A stretch of DNA of 64,000 bases from Synanceia verrucosa (Eukaryota > Chordata > Actinopteri > Perciformes > Synanceiidae), in NCBI GenBank assembly GCA_029721515.1, contig CM056562.1, forward strand, positions 17,057,335-17,121,334. The letters are read 5' to 3'. This document shows, one piece after another, positions 33,970 through 47,500 of the stretch (positions are counted from its first letter, which is position 1; every line of letters starts with the position of its first letter). The notes beneath the pieces were generated by a model that was not told the origin of the DNA, did not search any database, and was given only the letters and a program-made list of their open reading frames with translations. Made by a program: the position numbers and the translations under genes.

Positions 33970-34090
33970 ATTTAAGATAAGATAAAATTAGATAATCCTT
34001 TGTTCGTCCCACAGACAGGGAAATTAGCATTGTTACAGCAGCAAAGTGGATAGCACAACATTATAAGGAGGGCCTGTAAAAATAAGAGTA
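33970..34090 (+). repeat. Dispersed teleost repeat, copy 2
   Basis: Same element and orientation as 3633-3740: 'aagataagataaaatta', 'gataatcctttgttcgtccc', 'acagacaggg', and 'gttacagcagcaaagtgga'. It follows the atoh7 polyadenylation signal by about 95 bp. Confidence 0.75.
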
Positions 34091-36255
34091 ATAACATCAG
34101 TAGAAAGTCTGTAATGTACCTTTATACTGTATCTACTGTACATCGTTACACTACATGCTTACTAAACAATTTAAACTAAACAAAGCTGATTCCCTATTAA
34201 CATAATTCCTTTTGCATCATCATGAAGATTTATATTTGCTGATCCTAATAGTACATTTTATTAAATTCAATAAAAATGTATTATTAGAAAGCTCTGGCAT
34301 TTTAACCCTCATAATCTCACTTTGTATCCTTTGAGTGGTAATAAAAGTTGAAACTAATAAAACAAGGGTTGTCAAGAGAGCAACTAATTTAGAGCGAATC
34401 CTTTGTTTCGTGTGTCATGTTCTCAGTGGGAGTGATAGCAGGTCATGTCGGCTGCATCGCCTTGCTTTGCACCCTGGGGAATAAATCCTCCTTTTGTCCT
34501 GAGCTCCTGTGCTCCGAGATAAGACACTTTTACGTCACTGGGGTACCCAAAAATTCAAACATTTAAAATAGACTCATGTTGGGAGGGTGGGAACCAAGTC
34601 CAATCACTACTCTCTTCTCAAATGTTCTCCATAAAATGAAAACATTTAGAGTTTTTTTAGTAATAAACTGAATAAATTCTGAAACTGGACAGTTTAACAG
34701 TTTAAGTAGAGATACATCAGGATGATATCAGGATCTGCAACTGCCCATAGCTGAAGCCATACAGCGACAGATTTAAATGGCAATTATCAGCCGAAAAGTG
34801 ATTGTTACAGATTTGAAAAAGTTTGAATGGTGGCACAAGCCAGAGCAGATTAAGGAAGCCTGTGTGCCAGATCCTGCCACAGCTTCAGAGGGGGAGCAGA
34901 AATTAAACTCTATTGTGAGGTAATGGCTGTGTGTAATCGCTCTGTTCACAGCCGCTGAAGCATGAACGCCCATAGCTGGACCCAAACTCTATCTGCATTA
35001 AGCAGAAGACATCTACTGCGGTGTTTTGTACTGTACTGTTCAACTGCTGAGAGACTACAGTTGATTTGTAATATTTGGTATTACGGTTTTTAATCAGTTT
35101 GTTTTCACATCAGTTTGGTTTAGTGACTCAAAACTGCACAGAATAAACACAAATATGGATAGAAATCAACATCAGCCAAGAACACGTCCTGTAAATACAC
35201 ATGTGGTTAAATGTTGCAGGGGGCTTGTTGGGTTGGCTGAGGCTAATAGACGAGATGCAGAATGCTGATACGGATGGTCATAATGTTTGCATACTTAATA
35301 AACTTTTTCTGACAGTTGCCATTGTAAATATGAATAGATGGCAGAGTCTAAAGTGCGTAACGGTAATGAGGCAGAGACCATCAGTGACACTGCAATTGTG
35401 CTCCTCATTAAGTCAGTCTCAAGCTGCAAACAGTTACTGACAGAAATATGATCAACAAGCAATTAATTGATCGCCTCAACAGGAGCACATTATTGCATGA
35501 GTAATCAATAGTGACAACAACCTGCTCAGCATGGAAGTAATTGAGAGGGCAAAACCAATTGTCTTCTGCACTATTCAGGCTGGATGTTCTCTTTTATGAG
35601 ACATTTCCAGCATATTAATAAGTATTGAGTTGTACAGAACTATAAAATGATATTTCTTAAACATGACAAAGTATGACTTGGATGAAGGTTATCATTATTA
35701 TTATGATTATTATCCATCCATCTTCTGTGCTGACTTAGGGTGAAAGGCAGAGTACATCCTGGACAAGTCTCCAGTTCATCACAGGACACATAGAGACAGA
35801 CAACCACTCACACCTATGGTCAATTTAAATTAGCCAGTTAACCTAATCCCCATGCATGTTTTTGGATGGTGGGACAGACAGTGCTAACCACTGCACCACC
35901 ATGCCACCGTATTATTGTTATTATTTAATTATATTTTCTGGTTATTTGATTGTATTCTGCCAAATGCATTGCCTTTTGCTAATATGAAAATCAGTGATGT
36001 ATTTGGGTAAACCTTGCTGGCACTTCAATGCAAAACTCAACAGAAGTATGTCAATGTTGTGAGAGCACAACACCTACACCTATTTTATTACCTGAATATC
36101 TGTTAACAGGGTCTCAATCTCAAGACAAGCTCCAACTGAAGACCAGCAGCTCCTCCCTCAACAAAGCTTATGTCATCCACTCTTTATAATCGTCCCTCCA
36201 GCAGGTGCTCAGAAGCTGCCTGCACTGCTCAGCAGTCCACACAGAGACACATAGC
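34091..36255. other. atoh7-pkd2l1 spacer
   Basis: About 2.2 kb without a recognisable gene. It holds the repeat at 35713-35912. A stretch at about 35330-35590 is rich in homeodomain-like cores (ATTAAG, TAATTGATC, GAGTAATCAAT) and looks like a possible conserved non-coding element. The last 200 bp include the pkd2l1 5' UTR. A possible acceptor (CCTCCAG) at 36196-36202 suggests an upstream non-coding exon. Confidence 0.4.
35713..35912 (+). repeat. Teleost dispersed repeat, long copy
   Basis: In order: 'tatccatccatcttctgtgc', 'ggtgaaaggcagagtacatc', 'ctggacaagtctccagttca', 'acaggacacatagagacaga', 'aaccactcacacctatggtc', 'cccatgcatgtttttggatg', and the end 'gtgctaaccactgcaccacc'. This is one of the most frequent patterns in fish genomes. 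The region between the 'tggatggtggga' and 'cagtgctaacc' blocks is deleted relative to the usual form. The family name is left open. Confidence 0.75.
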
Positions 36256-39200
36256 ATGAAGTGTCTAAACAACCGGGCTGACAGCCACCTGACGGGGCAG
36301 GTGGAGTTAGACAGCGTGGGCAACGGAGCCTGGGTGAACCGGGGCTACTGTGGCTCCCCTCCACCCCTGCCCCGAGCTGTCAGCACCATCTACAACCCTC
36401 AGCCCATCGTCCAGAGCTCCATGGACAGCATGTACAAATTGGACAACCCCGGCCCATTCCCAGAGGAACCACCAACGACTGACCAAAGCCTGGAAAAGAA
36501 ACAAAGAGGCTGCTGCTCTTTTATCAAAGGTAGGAACCTATGCATTACAGTATTTCTGCTATAACTGACACGTGTACATCTATTCCAATTAGTATGCCAT
36601 TTGTTTATTCAGCACCTAGACAAGACCTTGACAACAACAACATGTATCTCATGTGGGGACTTTCTGTGGTTCTGGTTCAGTCTGGGCCTATAAAACAAAC
36701 TGATACGATTCAATATTTTTTTTTCATTTCTTTCATTTTTTTTGGCTAACTTTATTTCAACCAGGATCAAAGTTGATGTTCTAAAAACAGTTTTGACTCA
36801 ATAAATACATTAGCATCATAACTTCATAACAGTATGATTTGTCTGTAGGCTTGTGGGGCACAACGTTGACCGAAAACACCTCAAACAACAGAGAACTGTT
36901 TGTGCGGACTACACTGAGGGAGTTACTGGTCTATCTGGTCTTCCTGGTGGATATATGCCTCTGTAAGTATTCTTCTATCCTATTCTATCCAAACCTTTGC
37001 ATTTGCAACATGGATGTCTATTCCCAGCACTGTAATATGGTCAATCAGTATTGATTTAAGATTAATTATACACATACTTTACTAAATTTAATGACACTTG
37101 ATGTTGAGAAAGTGCTTTTGAAAATATTACTAAATACATAATTTATGCTTTTTGCACAATAATGGTCCATAATGTGACAGAGGGGATAAAGTGTTTTTCA
37201 CACTAAATGGTGTTCCTGTATTTAATCGACTTTGTGTCTTTCTCAAATTTTTGTCTTAGCAGTGCTGATCACTTGTGTCACCATGTGGCAGGGTGTTACT
37301 GGATAGGGCACTTTGGGCACTGTTGATTTACCATCAAAAGCTCCCCCCCCCCCAAATTTAATGCCTACCACAAATGTCCTCCCCGTCCCTCTGTCTGAAA
37401 GCCATTGTCCAGCTGAGCATTAGGAGTGAAAGGGACATGGGTACAGCTCCCTTGCCTTTCAGCGATAAGAGCATTTTACCATGTCCATTGTTGCTTTGTC
37501 TGGGTTTGATTGACATTGTTTGGAGAAGCTATTTGCGCCAGGACAGCATGCTCTCTCTTCAAACAAATTATGGCCTCTAATCTGGATCCATTTGACTGCA
37601 GTGACATAAACACCGTCAAACAACAAGTCTTCAATGTGTGTCTGCTCCTGAGCTGTCTTATCTTGGACTATTGAATGGAGCAACATTTTAGGGCTGAGTC
37701 TGAGCAAATCCTGACAGGAATCAGTAATTGGCTGTTAACAATGTGATTATGTTGTCTTTCAGTGACATACGGGATGACCAGCTCGAGCACATACTACTAC
37801 ACTAAAGCCATGACGGACCTGTTCGTGAATACAGCCGGTGAAAGCGGGGTTAAGTTCCAGTCCATTGGCACCATGGCTGACTTCTGGACTGTGAGTTTTC
37901 CTCCATATCTAAACATTTACCACAGTCAACATCTGTGTGTTTTTCAAACTGTGCTCACTCTCTTTAAATGAACAGTATGCTCAGGGCCCACTGATGGACA
38001 GCCTGTACTGGACTAAATGGTACAACAACCAGTCCCTCGACAGCGGAGACCAGTCCTTCATCTACTATGAGAACATGCTGCTGGGAGTCCCCAGAATGAG
38101 GCAGATCAAGATCATGAACAACTCCTGCAAGGTCCACAATGACTTCAAAAATGAGATCACAGGATGTTTTGATGTTTATAATGACAAGAAGGAGGACGAG
38201 CTGAGCTTTGGCCTCATCAATGGCACTGCGTAAGCTGCTCACTCTTTTCCTTACAGGGTTAATTTGGGTATGCAGTTAGATTGAAGAACCACAGCACTGT
38301 CTTGTTCCTCTGCAGCTGGACCTACCACACAGAGAAAGAAGTCAAAGGTTCCTCTCACTGGGGCTTGCTAACCACTTACAGTGGAGCAGGATACTACCAA
38401 GACCTGAGTCGCACCAAAGAGGAGAGCGTCGTCATACTGGAGGAACTGGTGGACAACCTGTGGCTTGACCGAGGAACCAGAGTTGCCTTCATCGACTTCT
38501 CCACTTACAACGCAAACATCAACATGTTCTGTGTCATCAGGTAAAGAGCTCCACTGACAATAGCAACTTTACCCATTGATTCATAAACATGCATTGGTTG
38601 ACAAAGGTTTTATTCGTTTTTTTTTTTCAGGTTGGTGGTTGAATTCCCAGCGACTGGTGGAGCGATCCCTTCCTACCAGATAAGGACAGTCAAACTGATT
38701 CGCTACATCACCTACTGGGATTACTTCATTCTCGGCTGTGAGACAGTTTTTTGTTTATTCATCCTCTACTATGTTGTTGAGGAGATTCTTGAGCTGCGAA
38801 TACACAAGCTCTCCTATTTCAAAAGCATCTGGAACATACTGGATATTGTTGTCATAATGGTGAGAAAATTATTACTTCATTCATATTCCTTTCTCTGATT
38901 TTGCTTCGTATCAAATAAGTTAAAGTATTCTTCTTTCCAGCTTGCCATAGTTGCCATTGTGTTCAACATTTTCCGAACTGTCAAAGTGGACAACTTGCTG
39001 GGCAAACTGCTGGAACAACCTGGTATCTACGCTGATTTTGAATTTCTGGCCTTCTGGCAAACACAGTACAACAACATGAATGCAGTGAACTTGTTCTTTG
39101 CGTGGATCAAGGTAAAGTCTCAAGGCTTCCACTCAAACACAGAGGAATAATGTGGCTCTGGGATTATCTTCAAGATTGTGTTTTCTTTAGGTTTTCAAGT

Positions 39201-41503
39201 ACATCAGTTTTAACAAGACCATGACTCAGCTGTCCTCCACACTGGGTCGATGTGCAAAAGATATTTTGGGCTTCGCCATCATGTTCTTCATTGTGTTCTT
39301 CGCCTACGCTCAACTTGGATATTTGCTCTTTGGGACAGAGGTTGAATCTTTCAGCACCTTTGTCAAGTGCATGTAAGGTGGCGTCCAAAAGGCTGAAATA
39401 TTTAAATAGAATGATTGAGCATGAATAATCTATCCTTTTCATTTTTCTTTCTGCAGCTTCACACAGTTCAGGATTATTCTTGGAGACTTTGATTATGATG
39501 CAATTGACCGCGCTAACCGAGTTCTTGGGCCGATATACTTTCTCACCTATGTGTTCTTTGTTTTCTTTGTTCTCCTGGTAAGTCATTCTGCTGCACAACA
39601 TGTTAGATTTTAAAAGGATAAAGCTTAATATTCTTGTGATATTTTTATGTACCTGTCTCTCAGAACATGTTCCTGGCCATCATAAATGACACATATTCTG
39701 AGGTTAAGGAAGAGCTATCATCCCAAAAAGATGAGCTACAAATTACTGACATTATCAAACAGGTAAAGATAATCAGAGTCATGTAAAAATAGAAACATCT
39801 ACTGAAACAACGCTACACACTAAACTGTTTTTTCTATTGAAATTCAGAGCTACATGAAGACATTTACGAAGCTGAAACTAAAAAAGGAGAAAATATCAGA
39901 TGTTCAGAAGGCGCTTCGATCTGGATCTGGAGAAATTGAATTCAAGGACTTCAGAGAAACTCTGAAAGAGTAAGTGACAAAATTTAAATATAAATAAAAT
40001 GTTTCCAGTAGTAGTTTCCATTTATGAGTTGAAAATTGCTCTTTATCTGACATAAGGGTCAAAGGGTGTTGAATACTTCATGGATGGTCCCTCCAATGCC
40101 AATCTGTGATACAACTGATGTGATTTTAGTATCAAAACATAAGTAACTCACTGCTCTGATGATCTCGTAGGATGGGACATGCCGATCATGAAATTTCTGC
40201 AGCCTTCTCACAGTTTGACCATGATGGAAACCAAATTCTAGACGAAGACGAACAGCAGAGGATGAAAAACGAGCTGGAGGAAAAGAGGGTTTGTGTGACA
40301 GCCTGTACAGTTTGACATGCTTCTTATTTATAAGACATGTAAGAATGAATTCATGTTGGCGTTCCCTTTTTTTTTTTTGCCAGGATGCTCTTTGTGCTGA
40401 ACTCAAAAATCTTGGAATGAATTATGAGAAAGAGCTGCTGGGGAAACCTGTGCCATCCAAAGAAGAGAAGAACCACTCCAGTCATACCTTTGTGGATCCA
40501 CAACAGTTTCTAAGGTGGAAAGACATTTCACATTTAACCTATGAAATGCCTTCAATTGTCTTGTTGTCAAAAACAGGAGATAAATTTCATGTACTTAATG
40601 CACTAAAAACTGTTTAAAATTTACCTGTCTCTCACCTTGAAAGTCTGGCCAGACAGGTCCAACACCTCGAAAGCTCTGTGGCAGGCATCTCATCCAGGAT
40701 CGAGCTGATTATGGAAAAAGTGGGATTACAAGCAAAAGGGAACGAACTGGCTCGGAAATGCATGGAAGTAGGTTATCAAGACATCACATCCTTTATTTAA
40801 TTTTTTTTTTCAAATATCATGGAGTACACTGAAAAGTTCAAGGCTTAAAAAATGTATTAGACCTCCACCCAGTGTAAACTGTTTACCACTGCTGCCCTGA
40901 ATTAGAAATATTGCTGATTAACAAAATATTTTTCTGTTTCTGCACCAGTACGCCCATGCCCTTGAATCAAAACATATTTAATGCTGAAATATAATTATTG
41001 TTGTTGTTCATGAAATTTTAAATTTTAGAAAAAAAAAACTGAAAAAATAGCAAAGCACATACAAAGAAAACTGTGTTTAAGTGGTTGTGGTTATTATTCA
41101 CCCATTTCTAACTTCTCAGAGAATTACAGTGCTTTGGTGCAAATTTTGGGGTAAAATTTCAGATTCAATGCCTGACTCCTGTTCATAATGGTTAAGTGTA
41201 GGGAAATAGTCTGCATTAAACCACTTCATGATGCTGGCCTTTGAGAGAAATAGGGCAGGTGGTCTAATAATTTGTTAAGCTCTCTAACAAGACCAAAGAC
41301 AAATGTCTAATATTGTGTACATTGTAGATTTCTTAAATTTACTCTCATGAACACAAAATGTTTCATTCTGAATTACCCCTATCCAGAGTGATAATACTGC
41401 CTCGGATGACAGCGTCCTGGTTTCTTTGGACCGAGGGACGGCTGAGATGTCATCAAGGAAAGCAGCAGTTTCCACCAACTCCATATACGACTGCCATATG
41501 TGA
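36256..41503 (+). CDS. pkd2l1: Polycystin-2-like protein 1 (TRPP cation channel)
   Basis: Fifteen exons: 36256-36529, 36849-36962, 37763-37890, 37976-38229, 38316-38540, 38631-38859, 38941-39111, 39191-39372, 39457-39577, 39664-39762, 39848-39969, 40171-40288, 40384-40514, 40644-40767 and 41387-41503; 802 residues (human 805). Calcium-permeable non-selective channel of cilia and of cerebrospinal-fluid-contacting neurons, which sense pH and spinal bending in fish. Seen: S1 'ELLVYLVFLVDICLLTYGM'; extracellular TOP domain with 'YWTKWYNNQSL' and 'LWLDRGTRV'; S2-S6; pore filter LGDFD (Asp about 536), shared with human PKD2L1; and a canonical EF-hand loop DHDGNQILDEDE (656-667). A C-terminal coiled coil follows ('VQHLESSVAGISSRIEL'). 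The N- and C-terminal tails are divergent. The exon 13 donor (AG|GTGGAA) is weak. Confidence 0.95.
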
Positions 41504-41651
41504 CTCACCTCTGAGAAACAGAGTCAGGGGTAATCTGGAAGTCAGCCCACATGAGGATTAATGGGTCACACAACAACCTTTTGTGGTTCACAACTTTCCA
41601 ATGACGAATGAAAGGATTCTTCGAGCTGAAAACAACTGGGGTCAGATCAAC

Positions 41652-41657
41652 AATAAA
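41652..41657 (+). terminator. pkd2l1 polyadenylation signal
   Basis: AATAAA about 150 bp after the pkd2l1 stop, giving a short 3' UTR. Confidence 0.65.
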
Positions 41658-41659
41658 TT

Positions 41660-44550
41660 ATTGACAGTATGACAATATTTAACACTTCTGCTTTTAATTT
41701 ACAGCCACAAATTTCATGGAAAAACATGTAAATACTGTAAAAATACATTTTTGAAACTATTTGCTTACTAGGCGATGGCACTAGAGCTAATATAATAAAG
41801 TGATCCAAGCTTAAGCTCAGGTATGTAGACTTCATGCTATGTTGTAGATGAGAAGGTCAGAAAGACAAAATGTTATACAACAGAATCCATTATTATTCAT
41901 ATGCTACCTGGCCAAGTGATGCTTGCTTTGCTTGATTCATTTAATGATTTAAGTTCTATTACCCTCGACTTGTAATAGAGCAAATGTGATGAACGCTGAT
42001 TAGACCTCTGCTCAGGGTGAAGGTGGGCCAGAGCATTGATGATCATCTATCAATAACAATGATAGTTTGTTCAAAGCTAACAGGAGACTCAGGAAGACGT
42101 TGCTCAGTTTGTAAATACACCCACAGTCCTGAACAGAGGCAAGATTACCTGAAAAAGGCTTTAAATATGCTAGGTACTGTGTCTAGTAGAATTACTGAAA
42201 ATGTACGGTCAATTTAAGCTTTGCTGCCAGACGTTCTGTGTAAAGCACAATTTATTAGTGCCTAATAAATGTACTGAATGACCAGGTTCAAACATTTCTT
42301 TATTTCAAGTTGCTTTTTGAGTTTTCCTCTTAGATGGAAAATTGATTTCACCCTTTATTATTAAACATCACTTCTACTGTTCAACTTAAATGCACTGTCA
42401 TAAAAGCAAATGTCTATTACATTCAATAGTTTAAGCGACCAATGTATTACATGTCATAAGCGTGCAGTTCAAGCTGAAACATCTCCTGCTGCCTGCTTCG
42501 TTCTGAAAATGGCACACAAACTTAAAAATGGGAATATCCACAATGGGGAAGAATTTAGGATTGTAATGGTGCTTCTGTAAATAACACAAAGATTGAATTT
42601 ATCAACAAATCAATTAAGGCTTTTTCATAAATCATATTGCTGAAATTTAATGGCATTTCTACCTACAGTATGTACATAATTTCTTAAATTTCATGAAGGT
42701 TTGTGATGAAAGTCTATATTTACACTTTTGGCCAAAATGGCCCCATTTTGTCACACAAACATCCTCCAGGTCTAATAATAAACAAAAACATTTTCAAGTT
42801 TGTTCAACAGGAAAAGGAGAGTGAGAGAGTGTCATATACTGTACAAAATGGCACATAAGCAAATAAAATCCAAATGTCAGGAAATCTTTGAGAAATCCTT
42901 GTCATAATTTGCCAGTGATTTTTAAAAAATACTTTACCGGGAAAATATGGGGGCAGAAAGGTCCCCGCTGCCCTGAAAATCAACGACATATTTAGGAAAC
43001 CTTTTCACAAAATAAACCCATCCCAATTTATGGTATGCCTAAAACACTGGACAACTTGTCTTTATACAACTATGTGACTAAAGACTCAAAACATAAAACA
43101 TGATGTAAAATCAGTAGGGGCTGGTTTAGGTGATAAATCAAATCTAAGGTTCTGAGCAAAAACCTGCAACAGCCATTAGAAAGAAGTGACTATAAATTAA
43201 CTGAGGTTATCAAGAGGGAAGAAAATATTTAAGAAAAAAAATGGAATATCTTTCCAGGAAACCAGCCCCCAGAATCCAGAATCAGCACACGGTGAGTTAC
43301 TTTTACAAAGAGTGAGGGGATTAACCTGTTACCAATATTTTCTGTATATAGTAAGCATGTGCTATAGCCTTTAGTTTGAGACACAGGATTATAAATTAGT
43401 CAAATCTAGGCTACATTAAGGTATAAACTAAATTCATAAAAATTCTGCAAAGAACATGCTGATCACTCTGATACAAAAAAAATGAAAACCCAAATATTTT
43501 TTGCTTTTAGAGTTGTGTAGATGACACTTCACTTCTCTGTACACAAAATTTACCCAAGAGATACCACACCCTGCTTAAATGTCCTTTAAAGCCACAGTTG
43601 TTTATACAAAGAGTTTCTTCACATATACTGAGAGGTAAACTACCATTCCAGGGCCTCTATTCACAAAGCATTCAAGAATATACCAAAATAGGATTGAATG
43701 TATAGCTTTGAGCTGAAGCCAAGCCCAGACCAACTTTTATCAGCTTATTTCATTCTTGTGGCTCAGTGCAGTTTGTAACAGAAATTCATGATGACTGGTC
43801 ACACTGCTCCATCAGTACAACACCGTCATCACTATGAGCCATTTTACAAACTGACCTAGATCACAAAAATGAACTTAATCCACACACACATTGTATAAAA
43901 TGACAGAAAATGCCCAAAGTATGAGAAGTAAATAAACATTGGACTGAGATAATAAAAAACACATTGGCAAACTGAGAGCTGATATTGCTATAGTTCTATA
44001 ATTCAATATTAATGTGATAAAGTTTGACAATCCTAGCAATTTAATTCTTTTCATCTGAGTCATAAGATGGTTTGGTTGGTGAAATACCATGGATATTATG
44101 TTTCGATGCGTACGTTTTAATGTTTTTCAAATTATTTTTCTCAAATTCTGAAAATGGGAGGTTAACAATTAAGTTTGAAGGACTGCACTGACTTTTTGGC
44201 CAACTTATTCAGTGGGATGTCTCGAGTGCATAACATGTTAATGAGCATGCTGTTGCTGCAATTAATTTGTCACATACAAGGTTTTCATAGGGCCAAATAT
44301 TGCCAAACAGGTTGCCGTGTCAACTACTTAGACAAAGAAATTAACATCAAATAAAAGTTGTTGTTTTTTTTTAAATTCTGAGTGAACACATGTTATACTG
44401 GTTGTTTAGGAGCATCTATTAGCTACAAAGGCTTTGTGAATATGGCCCTTGCCCTTCTTCTGACACAGCAGCTGTCCAGATGAAAGAGTGCTGTGAGGTC
44501 TAAAAGGGTTGACAATCTCCTCTTGGTACTACACTTAAGTTAGGGCCAGC
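41660..44550 (-). other. tial1 long 3' UTR and convergent spacer
   Basis: pkd2l1 (plus) and tial1 (minus) converge here. The minus strand has a cluster of three AATAAA hexamers (42359-42354, 42304-42299, 42256-42251) about 2.2-2.3 kb past the tial1 stop; I noticed none closer. That implies a tial1 3' UTR over 2 kb, which fits the long 3' UTRs of TIA-family mRNAs. No coding exon is recognisable in this interval. Confidence 0.5.
42251..42359 (-). terminator. Candidate tial1 polyadenylation signals (three)
   Basis: Three AATAAA hexamers on the minus strand within 109 bp. The cluster is about 600 bp from the pkd2l1 signal on the other strand, so the two transcripts need not overlap. Confidence 0.45.
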
Positions 44551-47500
44551 TCACTGTGTTTGGTAGCCAGCCATGCTGAAGTTGGCCAGGTTGGACATGA
44601 CTGAACCAGGTGGGGCTGCAGCCTGGGCTGACTGGGATCCAAATCCTTCCATCCAGGCTGGTGAATGGGACTGCCTGCAAAGATGCAACAAATACCCAGT
44701 TTGTATGACTGTGGTCAGTGTGTACAATGATGAACTGAGTTGCAAAATGAATGCTCTACACACAGGAGGGAAACACATTTTTATGGCCTGGAATAATATA
44801 TCCATAGAAAAAGTTTATGAATGAAATGAACATAAAACTTACTCTACTCCAAAACCTTGTTGATTCCACGCCTGGCCGTACATGCTGTAGGAAGGAACTT
44901 GCCACCCATTGGTCACATACTGTCCATATGGCTGCTGCTGCTGCTGCTGCTGCTGCTGCGGATTCCCATAGACTTGGTTCCACTGTCCCCACTGACTGTA
45001 CTCAACCTGAGTGACACAAACAGAGAGGAAGTGAATATGTGTCTTTACTGTCCCATTAAACATAATCTCAATTAAGAGAAAATACTGCAAGGAAAAGGAC
45101 AAATTAATAAATGAAAAAGCAATCATCCAATTAATTAAAGTCACTTTGAGATTCTGAAAATACATTCTGGGATTTTATTTTTATCAGTTTAATCATCAGC
45201 AAAGATTTTTTTCCTACCTGTTGTGGATTTTTTGCTATGTCAGGAGATTCTTTGCCCCAGAAGCATTTCACTATGTGTCCTTCAATGGCTGTGCCATTCA
45301 CTGAGACAATGGCATGCGCCGCGCTGTCATGGGTGGAAAACCTTAAAAAACAGAAAACAGCAACTCAGCAATCAAATTCATCAAACAGAAATACTCACAA
45401 CCTCAAACACAACAGAAATGTCTACTGACTGGCCTGCCATTGAGTCATGCACTGTGCTTGTGTTGACATCTAGTGGCCAAATGCTGTAATGGACTGAGGC
45501 ACTACCTGATAAAAGAGTACCCCTTCTCTGGGAAAACTCTGATTTCCATTATTTGACCAAACGGCGAGAAGGTTTGCCGCATTAGATGTTCTGAAAGAAT
45601 CAAACAAAAAAAGGTCAATGTGGTCTGTTAGGCTATTTCATGAAAGACTATGCTAAGTAATAAGGCTAGCACAGAAGTGCGATAACACATCTGCAGAGCG
45701 TAGGACACTTGCCTGATAACCCTGACTGGATCCCTCCACAGTACACAGTGCAGTTCTGTGGGCTGGACTGAGTCAGAACGTCATCAAACCTCAGCTGCTT
45801 TGAGCCGTCTGAAATAAAACAATAACATTGAAGAAATATTCCTACATTCAGTTTTACACAAGTATGTGCAAAAAAATCACAACCAAGTTATGGCTGTGAT
45901 TTAATAAATATATTTATTTTATTTTGTTATGTTTTATTTGTCATCTACAGTCAAAAGGGATATTTTAAAGCCAAAATAAGTCCACTATGATGAGGTATTG
46001 TCCTTACAACCCAGTGCACACACTGTTTCCACTGACACCAGCTTATTAGATCTCTGCTCTGACTCAATGCATCAATAAGAATAATAAAGGTGCAACTTGT
46101 CCCACCTTGACAGATGGAACAAAGCTAACAGGAAAGCGAGGGGGTGCCGTATAAACACATTGTGCACATGCCCACATAATCTGGATGGTGAAATCTGTTG
46201 AGCAAAACTGACCCCCCCCCATGATTAAAATCCCTTGCATGGGAGTAAAACTTACTGTCCTGGACACTCTTTGGTGCCGGTGGTTTACGAGTTGCCCAGT
46301 TGGTCCTGATTTGGCGTCCTCCAAGCCATTGTCCCCCCATGTTAATGATGGCATTCTCAGCATCCTATAAATACAAATCAAAGACAGTTACCTTTCTGGA
46401 TTTGATGAATCTGTTATGTTTATTATCATCAGTTATCAAAATTTACATTACTATTTTTATACTTTTATTAATGAAATTGGTGATAGTTACAAGAAACCAA
46501 GATGATTTAAGGTGTTCATATTAACTACTGTAAATACATTAAAGTAGGAATAATAAACAGAAAATAGAAATAACCTTCAGTCTGTGTTCTTGCACTGGAG
46601 CCTTACCAGTTTGTTGTAGAAGGACACAAATCCATACCCCTTTGATTTGCCTGTCGTCATGTCCTTCACAACACGAGCATCCCTGGAGGGAAATGTGAAA
46701 ACAACTTCAGTGCACTTTCCAGTTTAAACGCTTCAAACTAAAAGGAACCACGCAAAACACACTGAAATGTGAATCCTCTTCTCTGTCCTACATTAATATA
46801 AATTAGCTATCATGACCTTGTGCTGAGCACGGACTCCTAAATTAACTTCAAAGCAACACTTGGGACAAAAACAAGTACAAAAACATGCAGCCTATACTAT
46901 TGTTTTGTTAAGTAGTTTCAGATAAATTAATGGCCACTCGAGCACCACTTCTTGTTCAATTTTCTCAACAGTAGGCTACTGATTTATATTTACAAAGGAA
47001 CAGATTATATGGATTACCATGCATTCTTAAAATCTGCTGTTGGTGCTCTTACTATAAATAGAAATATATATATAGAAAATATCAAAAGAGAAAAAGGAAT
47101 TAAACGGCATACATGGCCTGTTAACAGATTTCTTTATTTCCCTGGTCAATTCTTTACCACCAATATGGAGAATGGAGTTTGAGGAGCTGCAAATTTTGAG
47201 AAATTGACATTTTCAGAAATTTTGGAAGAGGATCATTGTACTACAAACAACACTATGCAAATCAAAATAAGACAATATATACATCGATTTAGAGGAACAC
47301 ATTGAGTACTGGAATTTGTTAATCTAAGCTAGATCATGTTAATACATAACATCTACAAATAAAGACATGGAAAGAATGGAATAAATAGAGAAAAAAAACT
47401 ACATCTGAGTCTCCAGAGTGCACAGTTCCTTGCTGTTAGCCTTCAAGCTCCTGTCCAATCCTATGAGCATTTCTGTAAAATAACCAAAGTGCTATTACTT

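Noticed and set aside
46202..46230. C-run and short antisense frame in tial1 intron 7 as an extra exon
   Set aside because: RRM2 to RRM3 joins in frame from exon 7 to exon 8 without it, and no conserved residues are encoded.
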